Source of the DNA: Calliphora vicina
Taxonomy: Eukaryota > Arthropoda > Insecta > Diptera > Calliphoridae
Reading direction: 5' to 3'
Assembly (NCBI RefSeq): GCF_958450345.1
Contig: NC_088782.1
Coordinates: forward strand, 112,746,358 to 112,810,357
Length of the DNA: 64,000 bases
Under the pieces are notes generated by a model. That model was not told where the DNA came from. It saw only the letters and a list, made by a program, of their open reading frames with translations, and made no database searches. Positions 45,723 through 57,960 of the stretch are shown here, piece after piece. The translations under genes were made by a program, and so were the position numbers. How positions within the stretch are numbered: position 1 is the stretch's first letter; every line of letters starts with the position of its first letter.

Positions 45723-47396
45723 CGTGATGGACAGACCACAAAGTCCTATATTTTTGACTATATAACTATTCTTTAACGCTAACCTCAATCTATTCTGTGG
45801 GTGCGTAGCAAGTGAGCTTTCGGGCTCATATTCGAAATCTAGCTATAACGATTATATCGCATTGCGAATTTCATTCGATAAGTGAATGTTTTGATAAGAG
45901 AATTCCGACTCCTCTGGACCTTGTTTCAGATGTTTGCCTTCATGAGTATAAGAAAGTAATTCCTTTGAAGTTCATTAGATTCACTTAACCCTAATATAGC
46001 AGCTTGTAATTCAAGAATTCATTACACGGTTGATTAAGCTTGGAAGGTTCAATGAGCGTCCATGCTTCAATTTTTATCAGTTTTTTCGTGTCAATAATCA
46101 TCATCAATCGCTCCGTTTTCAATACATTTTGAGCGGTTTCAGTTATCGTTTGTAGTTTAGGCTACAAACGTACAATATAGTTCACGGTATGGGAAATACT
46201 TTGTTAAGGCTGAAATTAAATTATATACGGAGAATATAAGGACGCTAATATCTATAGCTAGAGTCTCCGCTAAGAGAAACGACTTTAAATCATTGCAGGT
46301 TGATATAAAAACTTTAGATTCCCTTATTTTTACTAATATTTTTCTTTCAACAAACATTTAATTTTCAAAATTTTTCTTGGAATAGACTTCCCTTCTATTA
46401 CTCTGCTTTACTTTATACTTTTGCGGTACTTAAACTTATTTGATTGAGTTCAATGTTTTATTTTTCTCAGTAACTGCCATAAAAATTCATTGAATATTTG
46501 TAGTAAATAAACCTAAATAACCTTCAATTACACTTGTTCAACGGGTATGTGTCTATCCAACCATCCATCCAGTCAATCAATTGCAATTCAAATCATAAAC
46601 AATTTAAAAATTTTTATATTTATGCGAGATTTATCAGCAAGACTATGAAATCAATGCAATGACCTGAAAATAGAAAAAAAAAATGATTCGTTTAGGGTGC
46701 TGTATAAGAAACAAATGGTGCTATTTTTTATATCATGACGTTTTACATACACTTAAAATAATCTTCCTAATATTGAATAAAAATTCCGTAACAAAGTTTT
46801 AATCGTTTTTGTCATTAACTTCTTGAAGAATTGTAAAACCCTTTCCACAAGAGCAAAGTGAAAGATTAATATTTTTGAGTTGCCAAGGTATTTCAAATGA
46901 TAGTCTTGTATGGAGTGTGCATACAATTCATCAACTACCTTTATAAATCAGATCTACTTATTATTTCTAATATATACAGCCAGACATTTAGACAGACGAA
47001 ATTTAATCATATTATCATTTAAATGGTTCACGAGTAACAAGAAAACCAAAATCAAAAAAAAAAACACACAGTCTGTTGTCATCACCACCATCCGCTGCAC
47101 CAAAACTCACCAAAATACGAGTACCTGTCTCTAATAGAAGATGAAAAATATCAACTACAAAAATTAAACCTACACACAGATACATCCTGGCAGACAGTTA
47201 GACAGGACATTCAATGAATAATAACAACGAAATTTGGAAGGTAAAAGAGTAAAGAGAAGAGAATAAGTAACTGTAAATATATATACAAAATCAAATACTT
47301 GATTATGATACTAAATTAGGGTTCCTACAAGAGACAATTTTCCCTGGAAGTTACTTATAAGTTTTCTTCTTAAAGTAACAGTTCTAACAAATTTGT
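45723..47396. other. Unassigned, possibly worn transposon-derived sequence
   Basis: 45760-46340 has somewhat balanced codon-like composition, but every frame is broken and I recognise no motif. 46340-47396 is AT-rich with nothing seen. Confidence 0.35.
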
Positions 47397-47462
47397 TTAT
47401 CTATTCTATAGAACAGAAGATTGATAGATCTATTCTATCGGACAGATGATTAATAAATCATG
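47397..47462 (+). repeat. Left remnant of the 24-bp satellite
   Basis: CTATTCTATAGAACAGA followed by AGATTGATAG and CTATTCTATCGGACAGATG: two to three degenerate units of the family at 51986-52735, now separated from it by about 4.5 kb of LINE and Helitron. Confidence 0.65.
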
Positions 47463-47899
47463 TAATGTTAAGGCAAAGCTTGTGTTTGATTCTACTTGGT
47501 GAATCCAGGGTGAGCCTTATACATTACATATCAAGTCGAATCACAAATCTCCCCGTGGTGGTTCCTGGGCGATGTTCTTGACAGACGTCAAGCATCGGAG
47601 AGTTGTGAGAGGCGATCGCAGCGTCTGTTCTCCTAGCTAGTGCGGCTGCAATCGGATGTCTATTCTTATATTAAGCGGTTCGGGGTACTCAGTCAGTCTG
47701 ATGATCAAGATGGCAGTCCCATCATCAGAATAGGATACGAGGATAATCATCTGCTTATCTGAAAATTAATGATTAACGAAACATTGAATAATATATGAAT
47801 GAACAATCTGATATAACGTTGCAAAGCCTCATGTTCTTAGGGATGTGGGTTAATTCAGGACTCCTGATAGACTGGCACTGTTATATTCAGGCAAATCCA
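47463..47899. other. Probable 5' UTR region of the RTE-like LINE
   Basis: GC-richer noncoding sequence between satellite remnant and the first endonuclease motifs; assigned by position only. Confidence 0.4.
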
Positions 47900-50340
47900 A
47901 TACTCTTCCCATGACAAGGAAAGAGCTCTTATAACTTGGAAAACATATTCGGACAGGATTATATCCGTCAGGTTTCGCACTCGCGCTCCTTAGTTACGTA
48001 TATCCAATGTTATGCCTCCGACCCTAAAAAGTAAGGAAGAATTCTATAATGGATAAGGCAATTAATGAGAGCAACTGAGGTGATATAATATTGCAATGGG
48101 AGATTTCAACGCACAAATTGGCTCTGCCAATATCAACTTAAAGTCAATTATCTTAAGAACTTTTTTTTGGGAATGTGTGCGGTAAACAATCTGGTAGTAG
48201 GTGGGTCGATATTCCCTAACAGGAGAATCTATAAAGCGACTTGGGTCTCCACGGAGCAAATAACGGAAAACCAAATCAACCACGTGGCGATAAGCTGTAA
48301 ATGGAGGGGTTCTCTATTAGATGTGCCTAGTCGTAGGAAATGGCAAGTGATCACCATCCTCAAACTTGAATCTATTCGAGATACAGTCAATAGAGGAAAT
48401 ATGCGACCTATAGACATAAAAAGGCAGAAGGATGGTGAGGTGCCGCTGCATATTCCGAAGCCTTGAAAAATGCTGTTGGCTATTGCCAAGAAGATGAGCT
48501 AATGAAATGGAAAAGGGTGAAGTCTATATTTATGAAACCGGCCACTCAAATTCTCGGCCATAAGGAACGTGCGCGAAAAGAGTGAATCTTCGTTGAACTA
48601 CGGAAAAGCACAAACTCTGATCTCATTAGAGCTCGAACTCGCAGTATTAAATAGACACGTTACAATGAGCTCGATAGAAAAGAAGACGCACTCGCATCAG
48701 ATAGTCATCGTAGCAGCGATATGTATAGATCTCTGAAGAAACTCACGAATGGTTATACGACTTCGCAAAGGCCCTTAAGAGGTGTGAAAGAGCAACAGGT
48801 TGAAGTATTGGCGGATAACTATAGCCGAATGCTCTCGAGTAAGGTCCGCTCCTTACGAATGGGATGCGTATGTGAGTCTCATGTGGATGACCCACACATT
48901 GTTTTCGCATTTTCCACCTTTTATGAGAGGGAAACGAATCCCCAGGTGTTGAGGGAATCTCTGCTGAGCTCTTGAAGTCCGACCCACATACGAGTGCTGA
49001 AATAATACTGCCAATCATTCATCTCGATAACGAGCTGACTGAGGGAGTGGTAATAAATATATCAAAAAAGGCCGATTTCACGGACCCTAATAACTGGCAT
49101 TATTCTACTAAGCGTGATTAATAAGGTGATAGCACAGATAATTGCCAAAAGGATTTCCGACAGTAACACCAACTTAAAGGCAGGAACAAGCTGGATTCAG
49201 ACTCCATAAGTCTACCATTGACCACATAAAGAGCGTACGTGTTATTGTGGAACAATAACACGTAGAGTGGCGGTCACTACCGTATCTATGCTTCATAGAC
49301 TTCGAGAAGGCCTTCGACAAACTTAACCATGATGGCAACTTGCTGAGTGAAACTGTGAGGGTGGGAATAGTTGTCCAACAGGGATGTATCCTGTCACTAC
49401 TTCTATTTAATATAATTCTGAACACGATCCTTGGAAGAGTCGTCCCTAACGGCAGGAGTATATTGTGTGGATTGCAGGGTTATCTAAACGATCTTGATTA
49501 TACAGACGATATTTGTCTACTGGCTCACAGCTACTCAGATCTCGCGGCGCAACGCAGGCAGCGGAATCAGCAGGTTTGAAAATAAATATCATGGAGACAG
49601 AAACTTTACGTATTAATGCAACCTCCGGGAATTTGTTTGTAATTGGTGCAAGCGAAGTAGAAGATGACTGCTAATTCTGCTATCTTGGGAGTATTATATC
49701 TATGTACGGAGGATCGGGTAAGGATATCGACAATCGCTTGCAGAAGGCACGTCAAACATTTGGTCGCCTAAAATCTTTTTGGGGATTATCCTCTTAATCT
49801 CTGCGTACGAAAATTCCAATCTTCAATGCCAATGTAAAATCGACCCTTCTGTACGGCTGCGAAACTTGGAACGCCGCCACTCGTGATATACCAAAATTGC
49901 AAGTATTCGTGAACGGTTATCTTCGCATCTAGGAAAAAACATGCCAACAATTCCTATCGATTGGAATAAGGAGACGAAAATGGCGTTGACTGCAATATAC
50001 TGTAATCCACAAGGGAACAGAAGAAGGGGAAGCTCAGCACATACATGAAGAAGGGGAGAATAGTTGCAAAATTGCAAGTATTCGTGAACGGTTATCTTCG
50101 CATCTAGGAAAAAACCTGCCAACAATTCCTATCGATTGAAATAAGGAGACGAAAATGGCGTTGACTGCAATATACTGTAATCCACAAGGGAACAGAAGAT
50201 GGGGAAGCTCAGCACATACATGAAGAAGGGGAGAAGTGAAGGAGTTAGCACAAACTAGAGAGATGTTCGAACGTTTTATTGAGACCCAATGCTCCTTGTC
50301 GGAATGACGGCGCATATTTGATATATTCTTTAGAACAAAC
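47900..50340 (+). pseudogene. RTE-like LINE relic (endonuclease and RT)
   Basis: Ordered motifs across shifted frames: DRIISVRFRTRAP (about 47957); GDFNAQIGSANINLK (about 48100), the endonuclease metal-binding segment; NNLVVGGSIFPNRRIYKATW and ENQINHVAI (48186-48300), with the usual DH catalytic pair read as NH; YRSLKKLTNGYTTSQRPL (48724); FEKAFDKLNHD (about 49300), the first RT catalytic Asp; QQGCILSLLLFNIILNTIL (49378); LNDLDYTDDICLLAHS (49486), where YTDD keeps both aspartates; YLGSII (49680); LLYGCETWNAATRD (49849). The family is the RTE-type LINE common in animals. At least six stops or frameshifts make it non-functional. Its 3' end contains a 175-bp tandem duplication. Confidence 0.8.
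49892..50235 (+). repeat. 175-bp tandem duplication inside the LINE 3' region
   Basis: 49892-50060 recurs at 50067-50235 starting 'caaaattgcaagtattcgtg', with only about three differences. A recent duplication in an otherwise old relic. Confidence 0.92.
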
Positions 50341-50352
50341 TACGGATGGATA

Positions 50353-51985
50353 TCTATATATATAAAATAGTAACGTTACTGACTGACTAATTCATCATCC
50401 CACAGCCCAAACGACTGAAGCTAGAATCATGAAATTTTAACTGTGGGTTCCTCCCTCCCCAAAACGATCCACTAAGAAGGGGTTTTTGGAAATTCGAACG
50501 TTTAGGGGGTAAAAACGGGTAAATCCGGTAATCTTATATCTTCAAAACTAATAAAGATACAAAAAACCTTGAAATTGCATGTTACTCCATTTAAAAAATA
50601 AGCTAACAGGTGTTTCGTACTTTTTCGAAATTCGAACCTTTTAGGGGAGAAAACGGGTAAAAACTGTATTTTGGTACTTTTTTGACACCCTATGTATCTT
50701 TTAAACCAATAAACATACAAACAAAATTTAAATCGTATTCTTTACTTATCAGAAAATAAAAAATATAAGTTTGGTACTTTTTGGAAATTCGAACCCTTAA
50801 GGGATAAAAATTGTGTTTATTTTTGGTACTTTTTCATAAAATAAGTTTTTCTATAATTTGACATAGACATTCGAATATTTTACTATGAGCTTCCACCACG
50901 ATACAGAAAATTATTGTAATAATATAAAATAGGTACCAAAAAGGGGATAAAATCGGGAAAATACATTTTATTGCAAATTATTAAGCCGATTTTGATAATT
51001 TTTTTAACATTGGTTCCTGGATTCATACAAAAATTAACTAACAGGTTGTTATTTGGAACTTGAGTGCCATGGTGTATTTTAGGCCAAATCCGGGTAAACA
51101 GTTTGGTACTTTTTTAAAACATATTTATTATTGGGCATTAATCGATTGAGACATGTCTGTAGCATAAACAACTTTTGCAAAATGGAATATTTTTAAATTT
51201 CAAACTTGAGGGGTGTTCAAGGAGGAAAAGGGAAATTGGTACTTTTCTCCTAATGGTACCTTTTTAATATTTTAAATTATTTAACTTATCGACATTAAAG
51301 TTAGATGATGTGTATCTGAGTGAAGTTAGTATTAGAAATAAGGGATTATATTTAGGTACCAAAATGTGAGAACTGAGCTATAGGTACTTTTTCATTCTTC
51401 TAATGGTACTTTTTGAATTTTATATTACAATGGACTTAGAAACATGAAATTAAGCATATATGGACCTAAGTGAGTGAGAATTCTAGGGGGAGACCTTTTG
51501 GTACTTTTTCTTTATTCGAATTGTACTTTTTGTAATTTCTTCACCAATGAACCTAGAAACCTGAAATAAAGCTTATATGGACCCGAGTGCGTTGGAATAC
51601 ACAAGTGGCTGCTTTTTGGTACTTTTTCAATATTCTAATGGTACTTTTTGAATTTTCTATAATAATGGATATGAGATTAAGCGTATATGGTCCTAATTGA
51701 GTGAAAATTCAAGCGGATACTTCATGGTACTTTTTTATTATAACGGTACTTTTTTAATTTTCTATAATAATGGACTTAGAAACATGAAATGGTCCTAAGT
51801 GAGTTAGGATTCTAGGGGTAGACTTTTTGGTACTATTTGTTTATTCGAATGGTACTTTTAGTAATTTCTTCACCAATGAATTTTGAAACATGAAATAAAG
51901 ATTATATGGACCCGAGTGAGCGGTAGGCTTAATAGTACTATTTCTTTCTTCTAATTGGGGTGGCGAAGCGCACCGGGTCAGCTAG
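50353..51985 (+). mobile_element. Non-autonomous Helitron, 1,633 bp
   Basis: 5' end TCTATATATATAAAATAG preceded by A; 3' end GCGAAGCGCACCGGGTCAG then CTAG followed by T. This is the canonical Helitron layout: 5' TC, GC-rich 3' hairpin, CTRR terminus, insertion between A and T with no duplication. The body carries repeated 'tggtactttttc' and 'tttagaaacatgaaat' phrases (51230-51950) and no Rep or helicase ORF. It is inserted at the right edge of the LINE, next to the 24-bp satellite. Confidence 0.92.
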
Positions 51986-52735
51986 TATTCTATATAAGAG
52001 ACAATGGATGGATCTATTCTATAGAAAATGCATGTGTACATTCTACGGAATAAAAGATGGATGACTAATCTACGTTATAGAACAGGCAATGACGACCAGA
52101 CGATGGGTTTGTATATTCTGTAGAAAAGACAATAAATGGATACATTCTACAGAACAAACGATTGATGGATCTCTTCTATAGAACAGATGTTGGTCTGTCT
52201 ATTCTATAGATCAGACAATGGACTGTCTAGTCTATGGAACAGAAGATGGTCAGTCTATTCTATAAAACAGACGATGTTATATTCTATAGAACAAACGATG
52301 TTCTATTCTATAGAACAGACGATGTTCTATTCTATAGAACAGACGATGTTCTATTCTATAGAACAGACGATGTTCTATTTTATAGAACAGACGATGTTCT
52401 ATTCTATAGAACAGACGATGTTCTATTCTATAGAACAGACGATGTTCTATTCTATAGAACAGACGATGTTCTATTCTATAGAACAGACGATGTTCTATTC
52501 TATAGAACAGACGATGTTATATTCTATAGAACAGACGATGTTCTATTCTATAGAACAGACGATGTTCTATTCTATAGAACAGACGATGTTCTATTCTATA
52601 GAACAGACGATGTTCTATTCTATAGAACAGACGATGTTCTATTCTATAGAACAGACGATGTTCTATTCTATAGAACAGATGTTCTATTCTATAGAACAGA
52701 TGTTCTATTCTATAGAACAGATAGACGATGGTCTT
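51986..52735 (+). repeat. 24-bp satellite (GATGTTCTATTCTATAGAAC-AGAC)
   Basis: Degenerate units from 51986. Near-perfect 24-bp units run from about 52273 to 52675 (about 17), then three 18-bp units lacking ACGATG-like sequence. 24 is a multiple of three, so the frames stay open and give long spurious ORFs of 185-188 codons (MFYSIEQT and DVLFYRTD octapeptides). The unit contains CTATTCTATAGAA, also present in the 31-bp satellite. Confidence 0.95.
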
Positions 52736-54180
52736 CTCCATTTCCGGGATTGAAAAATTTGAAACCCTACTCTGTATGTATCAATGTGTAAGTAACAACT
52801 GAATAATAGTAATGTCTATGTATCGCAAAGTCTGGACGTTACTTGTACGTATACATAAGTGTGTATAAGCTTTATGTGATTTTTGTCTAGCATTTTTTTT
52901 GTTTAGTTGTTTTTACTATAAGTCCTTATTTTTTGTCATTTTTATGTTTATCTCCTCTCAAAAAGGTGACAAAAAGTATCTAGCACTTTTGTTATGGATT
53001 ATCCTGACATTTTGGGTGTATAGATGACAGCGATTAAATTCAAAAACTCATACATTTTCCCTGATTGTACTTTGTGTTGTGTGCTTGCAACAAGGAAACT
53101 AAGTACCAGTTGTATCCATGTCTGAGTTGTTAAACTATGTGAGTGCATTGAAGTGTAAAAGAAGTGAAAAAGGTAATAAAGTGGCTGGATATGGTGAAAA
53201 GATTTTTTCGCAGCAGTTTATGGACAAGCAGAGAACAGGAAGATTTTAAAGCTCATCATAATATCTAGGAGAGACAAGATAGTTAAATAAAGTAAAAAGA
53301 GCAGGAAATAAAAGGCGCTAACTTTTAAAGGGTAATTCAGGCAATTGTCCATCAAATATTTTAGAAAAGATCCTAGGGAATGGCAAGAAACCGTGTTTGA
53401 TCAATCACTTGGATTTTGTATTGGACTCAAAGGATTTCGAAGGGATTTTAATGCATTAACCTCATATTGCAGAAGTCTAAGTATAGGACCGATAGCATGA
53501 TTCAATGTTTCTTCAGGAAATTTATAAGCCTATCAACTGTAAGATATCCTCTTCATCATAGAGTTCTTTCTCAGTTCTTAGCCTTGACATTATTTCTGAT
53601 AACTTTTGTTAGTCATGTGAGGGAATACTGTTAATATATAAGGGCCCTTTGTATCCTTTACTACAGCCCTCTTCTATATTTAATACAATTTCGTTTAATC
53701 CAAAACAAAGCATTATTTCTAGTCAAAAAAATAAAAATTCAAAATTTTGAGGGGCATTTCTTTTATTTAAAGCTTTTTTTCCATTGCTACAGCTTGTATA
53801 TTGTACAGATTTTTTGTTTATTTTCCCATTTCTGGCTGCTGGGGCATTGTTTTCTGTGTCTGACATTACCGGAAACCAAAGCAAATGGATTGCTTTTTTT
53901 TTTGTGTTGATAGTTGTAGTCCTTTTTGTCTCTATGTTGTATGTGAGTTTTTGTTGTATTGTCTAGGATATTTTTTGTTGTTGTTGTTTAGTTGTATTGT
54001 TTAGTAAATTTATGAAATGATTTGCTGCTTATTCCGCACACTGGGAGAATGATTTAAATATAAGTGTTATAAAACAAATTGGGAAGGTTTAAAAACAATT
54101 TTTAGTTTATTCTGAATTTGATAATATTTTGTATGCATTTTCACGATGGTAATACACAATTTAAAGTTCTCTAGAATTTC
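52736..54180. other. Unique sequence, no gene seen
   Basis: A 60-codon hydrophobic ORF at 53784-53966 lies in T-rich sequence. Its composition explains the hydrophobicity and there is no support for a gene. Confidence 0.4.
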
Positions 54181-55545
54181 GAAATTTGCTTTTATTTAAT
54201 ATTTATGTGCAAAATACGGAGCCAAGCAGCGTCTGCTGCAGGATGCGGAATGCGAAATATAGATAATCTGTTGATATTGCCTAAGCCTCTTTGGATACCA
54301 ATGTCCGGCCATGCGCGGATTGGTACATGCTGCGTGACCTTAAGATCCCCAGGAAGATAAGTAGGTCAAGTGGGTCAACTCCCGAAAAACCAAACCCCCC
54401 TAAGAAGTAGCTAGTGCAACTGCAGATGGTATACATCCTACCAAAACTACACAAACAATCAAACCTCCTGTACCCTCGTATAGTGATGTGGCTGAATACA
54501 ACCAGACTTCCTGAATATGATCCGCTGACAAGATGGAGCTTATATAGGCAGCAGTCCTGGACAAAATTGTGGAGCTGAAAAAGAGCTCTATAAAACCGCA
54601 ATTTTCAGGCTGTATTTTTAAACCTGGCTGGCTGGCTTGTTTTCAACTGCAAAGGCAAAGATTCAGGAAAATGGATCAAATGACTGAGAAATTCGTAAGA
54701 TATTTGCCAGAAGCGCCTGAAACAGGAAGGTCCTGAATCGATTCAGTAAGGGTAGTATAGCGGAAATTACCTTTGCAGGCCCACGAATCGCCAGGTGGAC
54801 AAAAGTGAGTAGCAGACCAAGGTGTAGTGTCTAGCGTGGAGCACAGCAAGTGTAATACATTGCAAACAGACCAACCTTCCTGTTCTGGTAAAAGCACCAA
54901 GCCCGTAACGCAAAATAATGAGGTACCCAATTCAACGGGTGCGGTTCGTCAAGACCAACTAGACAACCCTGCCCACGAAAGGTCCTCTGTTGCGCCCACC
55001 TGTTTGAAGAAAGGTATTACTTCCTCAGCGAAAAATCCAAGCTCCGAAACAAAGAAGGCAGCCATTGTAACAGGCCATGAAAGGGGTTTAGTGCCTCTGC
55101 TGAAGAAACAGCACCACGCAGCACCAACCGTGGTAGGAAAATGGTGGCGTGGTCCTGGAACCACTAATGTTTCCGATCGCTAACAGCAGTAAGGCAAAGA
55201 GGAACTTGAAGTGCCTAGTGGTGAACCTACACCACGCCAAGGCAGCCTCTGATTTGCTAAGCCGTAGGTTTACTAAAGACCTCCTGGGCATATGTTTTAT
55301 CCAGGAACCATTCATAATCTCAGGGGTAATTGTAGGACTCCATTGTGATCTTGGTAAGCTTATTTACAATTCAAGTGTGTTGATGCCCGGAGCTGCACTT
55401 TTTTTTTTGAATAATCAAACATATTTACCTATTTCAAAATTCCTACTTGGGGATCTTGTAGCGATACGGGCTAAATTCCCATCTTTAGCAAGAGAAAACG
55501 AAATAATTATTGCCTATTTATACCTGCAACCATCTGATTAAGCTT
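54181..55545 (+). pseudogene. LOA-like LINE relic: ORF1 C-terminal half and endonuclease start
   Basis: ORF1 traces: IKPPVPSYSDVAEYNQ (about 54460), VLDKIVELKKSSIKPQFSGC then IFKPGWLAC (about 54555-54635), and a Ser/Lys-rich tail (54827-55183, ending GKWWRGPGTTNVSDR). ORF2 begins in the overlapping frame at 55149 or later: LKCLVVNLHHAKAASDLL (55203), FTKDLLGICFIQEPFI (55268), containing the QEP Glu typical of EEP endonucleases, then KFLLGDLVAIRAKFP (55437). The order and the overlapping-ORF layout resemble LOA/Jockey-group LINEs. Coding stops at 55541, and the rest of the endonuclease and the RT are not seen; an RTE-like relic follows. Confidence 0.65.
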
Positions 55546-55889
55546 GCTGCTATAAATGAAAACAACTCCCAAATCTATCGAAGAAAAAAAGTATGCTGTT
55601 TCCACACGGTATAATGAAGCCCTAACGTTATCACTGAATACAGTAACTCAAGCTCAACGCAAACGGTTGGACGCAATCAAAAACATTTTTATGGAACCAA
55701 CAACAAATTAATGTGGGCGTAAAGAATGAACCTCCGATAAAACGTGGAGTCAAATCGAAAATATGGCTAGAACCTGAAATGATAAGAACGATCTCAAGAA
55801 ACAACAAAACTGTAGATCGCTTGGTCAAAAAGAGAACGAGATGAGACAAGCACAACTGGACTAACGAAATTGCTCTGGAGGCACAAATT
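55546..55889. other. Junction between two LINE relics
   Basis: Broken coding-like sequence (QAQRKRLDAIKNIF near 55650; KSKIWLEPEMIRTISRNNK near 55755) that may belong to the RTE-like linker domain; assignment uncertain. Confidence 0.35.
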
Positions 55890-57110
55890 GCAGCTGACAG
55901 ACTGTTAAGAATCTGTCCTACAGCTATATTGCAACAATAAGACCTCTCATACTGAATACCTATGTGAATGATCAACTGGTTTTATGGGAGGAATTTGTCT
56001 CTGATATGCTTGTACCTAGCAGTGTAAAAGCACAATTAATATTCAATTATATGTATATCACATAACGAAAACTTCAACATCGAAACAACTATTTTATTCG
56101 AGGTCGTTAATGCGAAAAGTACTCTTAAGAATAGGAAATTACCAGGATAAGATGGTTTATCACCCGACCTTTTAAAAGCAGATCCACAAATTAATGCAGA
56201 ATTTATCTTTCCCCTCATCGACTTCTGGGAAACGGTGTCACCGCCCAGTGAACTTAAGAAAGCAGTTATTTTCAAAATTGCCAATAATTACACTTCTCAG
56301 CATGGTTATTAAAATAATATGTAAAGGTGTTCCAGCGAAACTTATTTCTGTTACTAAAGTCCTGTATGGTAATGCAACTTACAGAATCCTGCCTAAATGG
56401 AAATTGAGCAAACAAATTTCAGTAGGTATTGGAGTACGTCAAGGTTGTGTCTTATCGCCACTTCTTTTCAACATTGTTCTCGATACAACTATGGTTAGAA
56501 CAATTCAGAATGGTAATTGTATAAAATGGGGTCTGAATGGAAACTTAAGACAATATTTGTATGAAGACACACAGTTACAAAGATATGACAGTCAAGCTGA
56601 AGAAACTAGCAAATATTACAGAGGAAGCAGATCTGAGGAAAAATATCAGCAAAACGAAAACATTACGTGTTAATAAAAGAAGGCATGGAAAACCTTGAAG
56701 TGGAGATGTAGACTCTTTCAGCTACTTTGTAGTATTATAATAAAGTCTTGTGGCGCTAAGGAGGACATTGAAAACCGCATCACAAAATCTAGACAATCCA
56801 TCGGTTTTCTGAAATCCGTCTGGAGCTCTCATAGTCTTCCTCGTCGAGTGAAGCTTAGGCGCTACAAACGTGCAGACAATCCTACTCTATGGCTATGAAA
56901 TATGGAATGCTGCACCTCGAGATATCCAAAAGCTGCAAGTGATAGTGATAGTAGCTGCAAGTGATAGAAGACCAGTACACATATGGAGGCGACAAATTGA
57001 TATCCAGGCTGCTGCAATGAACATAAGTTGGAAACATGGCCAAAATAAATCATGTTGGAACGTGGTTGTTGGGAACCTATGCTCCTTAGAGGAACGATGA
57101 AAACATATAT
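55890..57110 (+). pseudogene. RTE-like LINE relic (RT to C-terminus)
   Basis: Motifs in order: NDQLVLWEEFVSDMLVP (about 55970); STLKNRKLPG then DGLSPDLLKADPQ (56111-56195, stop between); GVRQGCVLSPLLFNIVLDT (56432), RT block with the QG turn; IKWGLNGNLR (56521) followed by a damaged YADD (read YEDT); GAKEDIENRITKSRQSIGFL (56752); after a frameshift, TILLYGYEIWNAAPRDIQKL (56876). Same order as 47900-50340. The catalytic DD loss and several frameshifts show it is dead. It ends against an opposite-strand mariner relic. Confidence 0.75.
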
Positions 57111-57960
57111 ACTGGTTATTGTTAGCTATGGCCTTTGACCATCTTTCTGGATTCCGAGCCAAAAGAACTGCTCATGTTTTGAGGCCGAGAACCAGTCTTG
57201 GCAATATCGGATACTCTTTTCCAAAGTGAATCGTATCCCCGAGACAGTGTTCTGCACCGATCGAAACAAATAGTAGTCGGACGGAACATGGTCTGGAAAA
57301 ACTTCCCCCCACCAATTCTTTCTAAATACTTTTAAAGAGGTATTACAACTTGTGCGTTGCATGATGGAATATTACGATTCCATGTCTGGCCGCATATTCT
57401 ATGAGTTTTTCGGCCAATGCTCCTTTCAAACGAATCACCTGCATTCGGTACAGATTCTGTGTGATGACCTGGTCAGATTTCAATAGCTCATAATAGATAG
57501 GACCCTCTTGCTCCCACCAAATACAGAGAATTACATTAGCGCTATTGATATTTGTCTTTGGCGACGATTCGACTGGTTGGTCGGGCTTCATATACGATCT
57601 CTTACGCTTCGGGTTATCGCAATGAATCCATTTTTCATTGCAGTAATGATTCGGTGAAAAATGATTTTCATTTATAGCGTTCAATCATCATTTCGGACAT
57701 GCAGAATCTTCAGTTCGTAAGTTTCCCTGCTTTTGGATAAATTTTGCTGCTCGCAAACATTTTGAAATTACTGCTTGATTTTATTTTGCAAGCTGTTGTT
57801 GAGTTTGGCAACAATCTTCATGGAGCAATGTCTCCAATTCATGGTCTTTTTAAAAATTTTGGTTGGCCTGGGCGATCTTTTTCTTCCGTCTCAAAATCAC
57901 CACTTCTTAACCGAAAAGATCATCTCTCGTAGGTAGAAACCGATAAAAAAACATTCATCG
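57110..57960 (-). pseudogene. mariner-type transposase relic
   Basis: Minus strand from about 57930 down: RSGDFETEEKDRPGQPKFL (HTH2/linker, about 57885), YPKAGKLTN, RFCMSEMMIER (about 57700), then an open 113-codon frame (57684-57343) with CNEKWIHCDNPKRKRSYMKP, VILCIWWEQEGPIYYELL and EYAARHGIVIFHHATHKL; then VPSDYYLFRSVQNTVSGIRF (57278 down) and NPERWSKAIANNNQY (57150 down). This is the full catalytic region of a mariner (DD34D) transposase. The first Asp (intact GDEKW) reads NEKW, the second (intact HHDNARPH) is lost as HHATHKL, and only the third (PSDY) remains. Catalytically dead. Confidence 0.85.

Noticed and set aside
48229..49018. Minus-strand ORFs of 86 and 91 codons
   Set aside because: Shadows of the plus-strand RTE-like LINE relic, whose motif order is clear on the other strand.
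53784..53966. Possible small membrane protein
   Set aside because: Only 60 codons in a T/G-rich tract; no signal of conservation available and no flanking gene structure.
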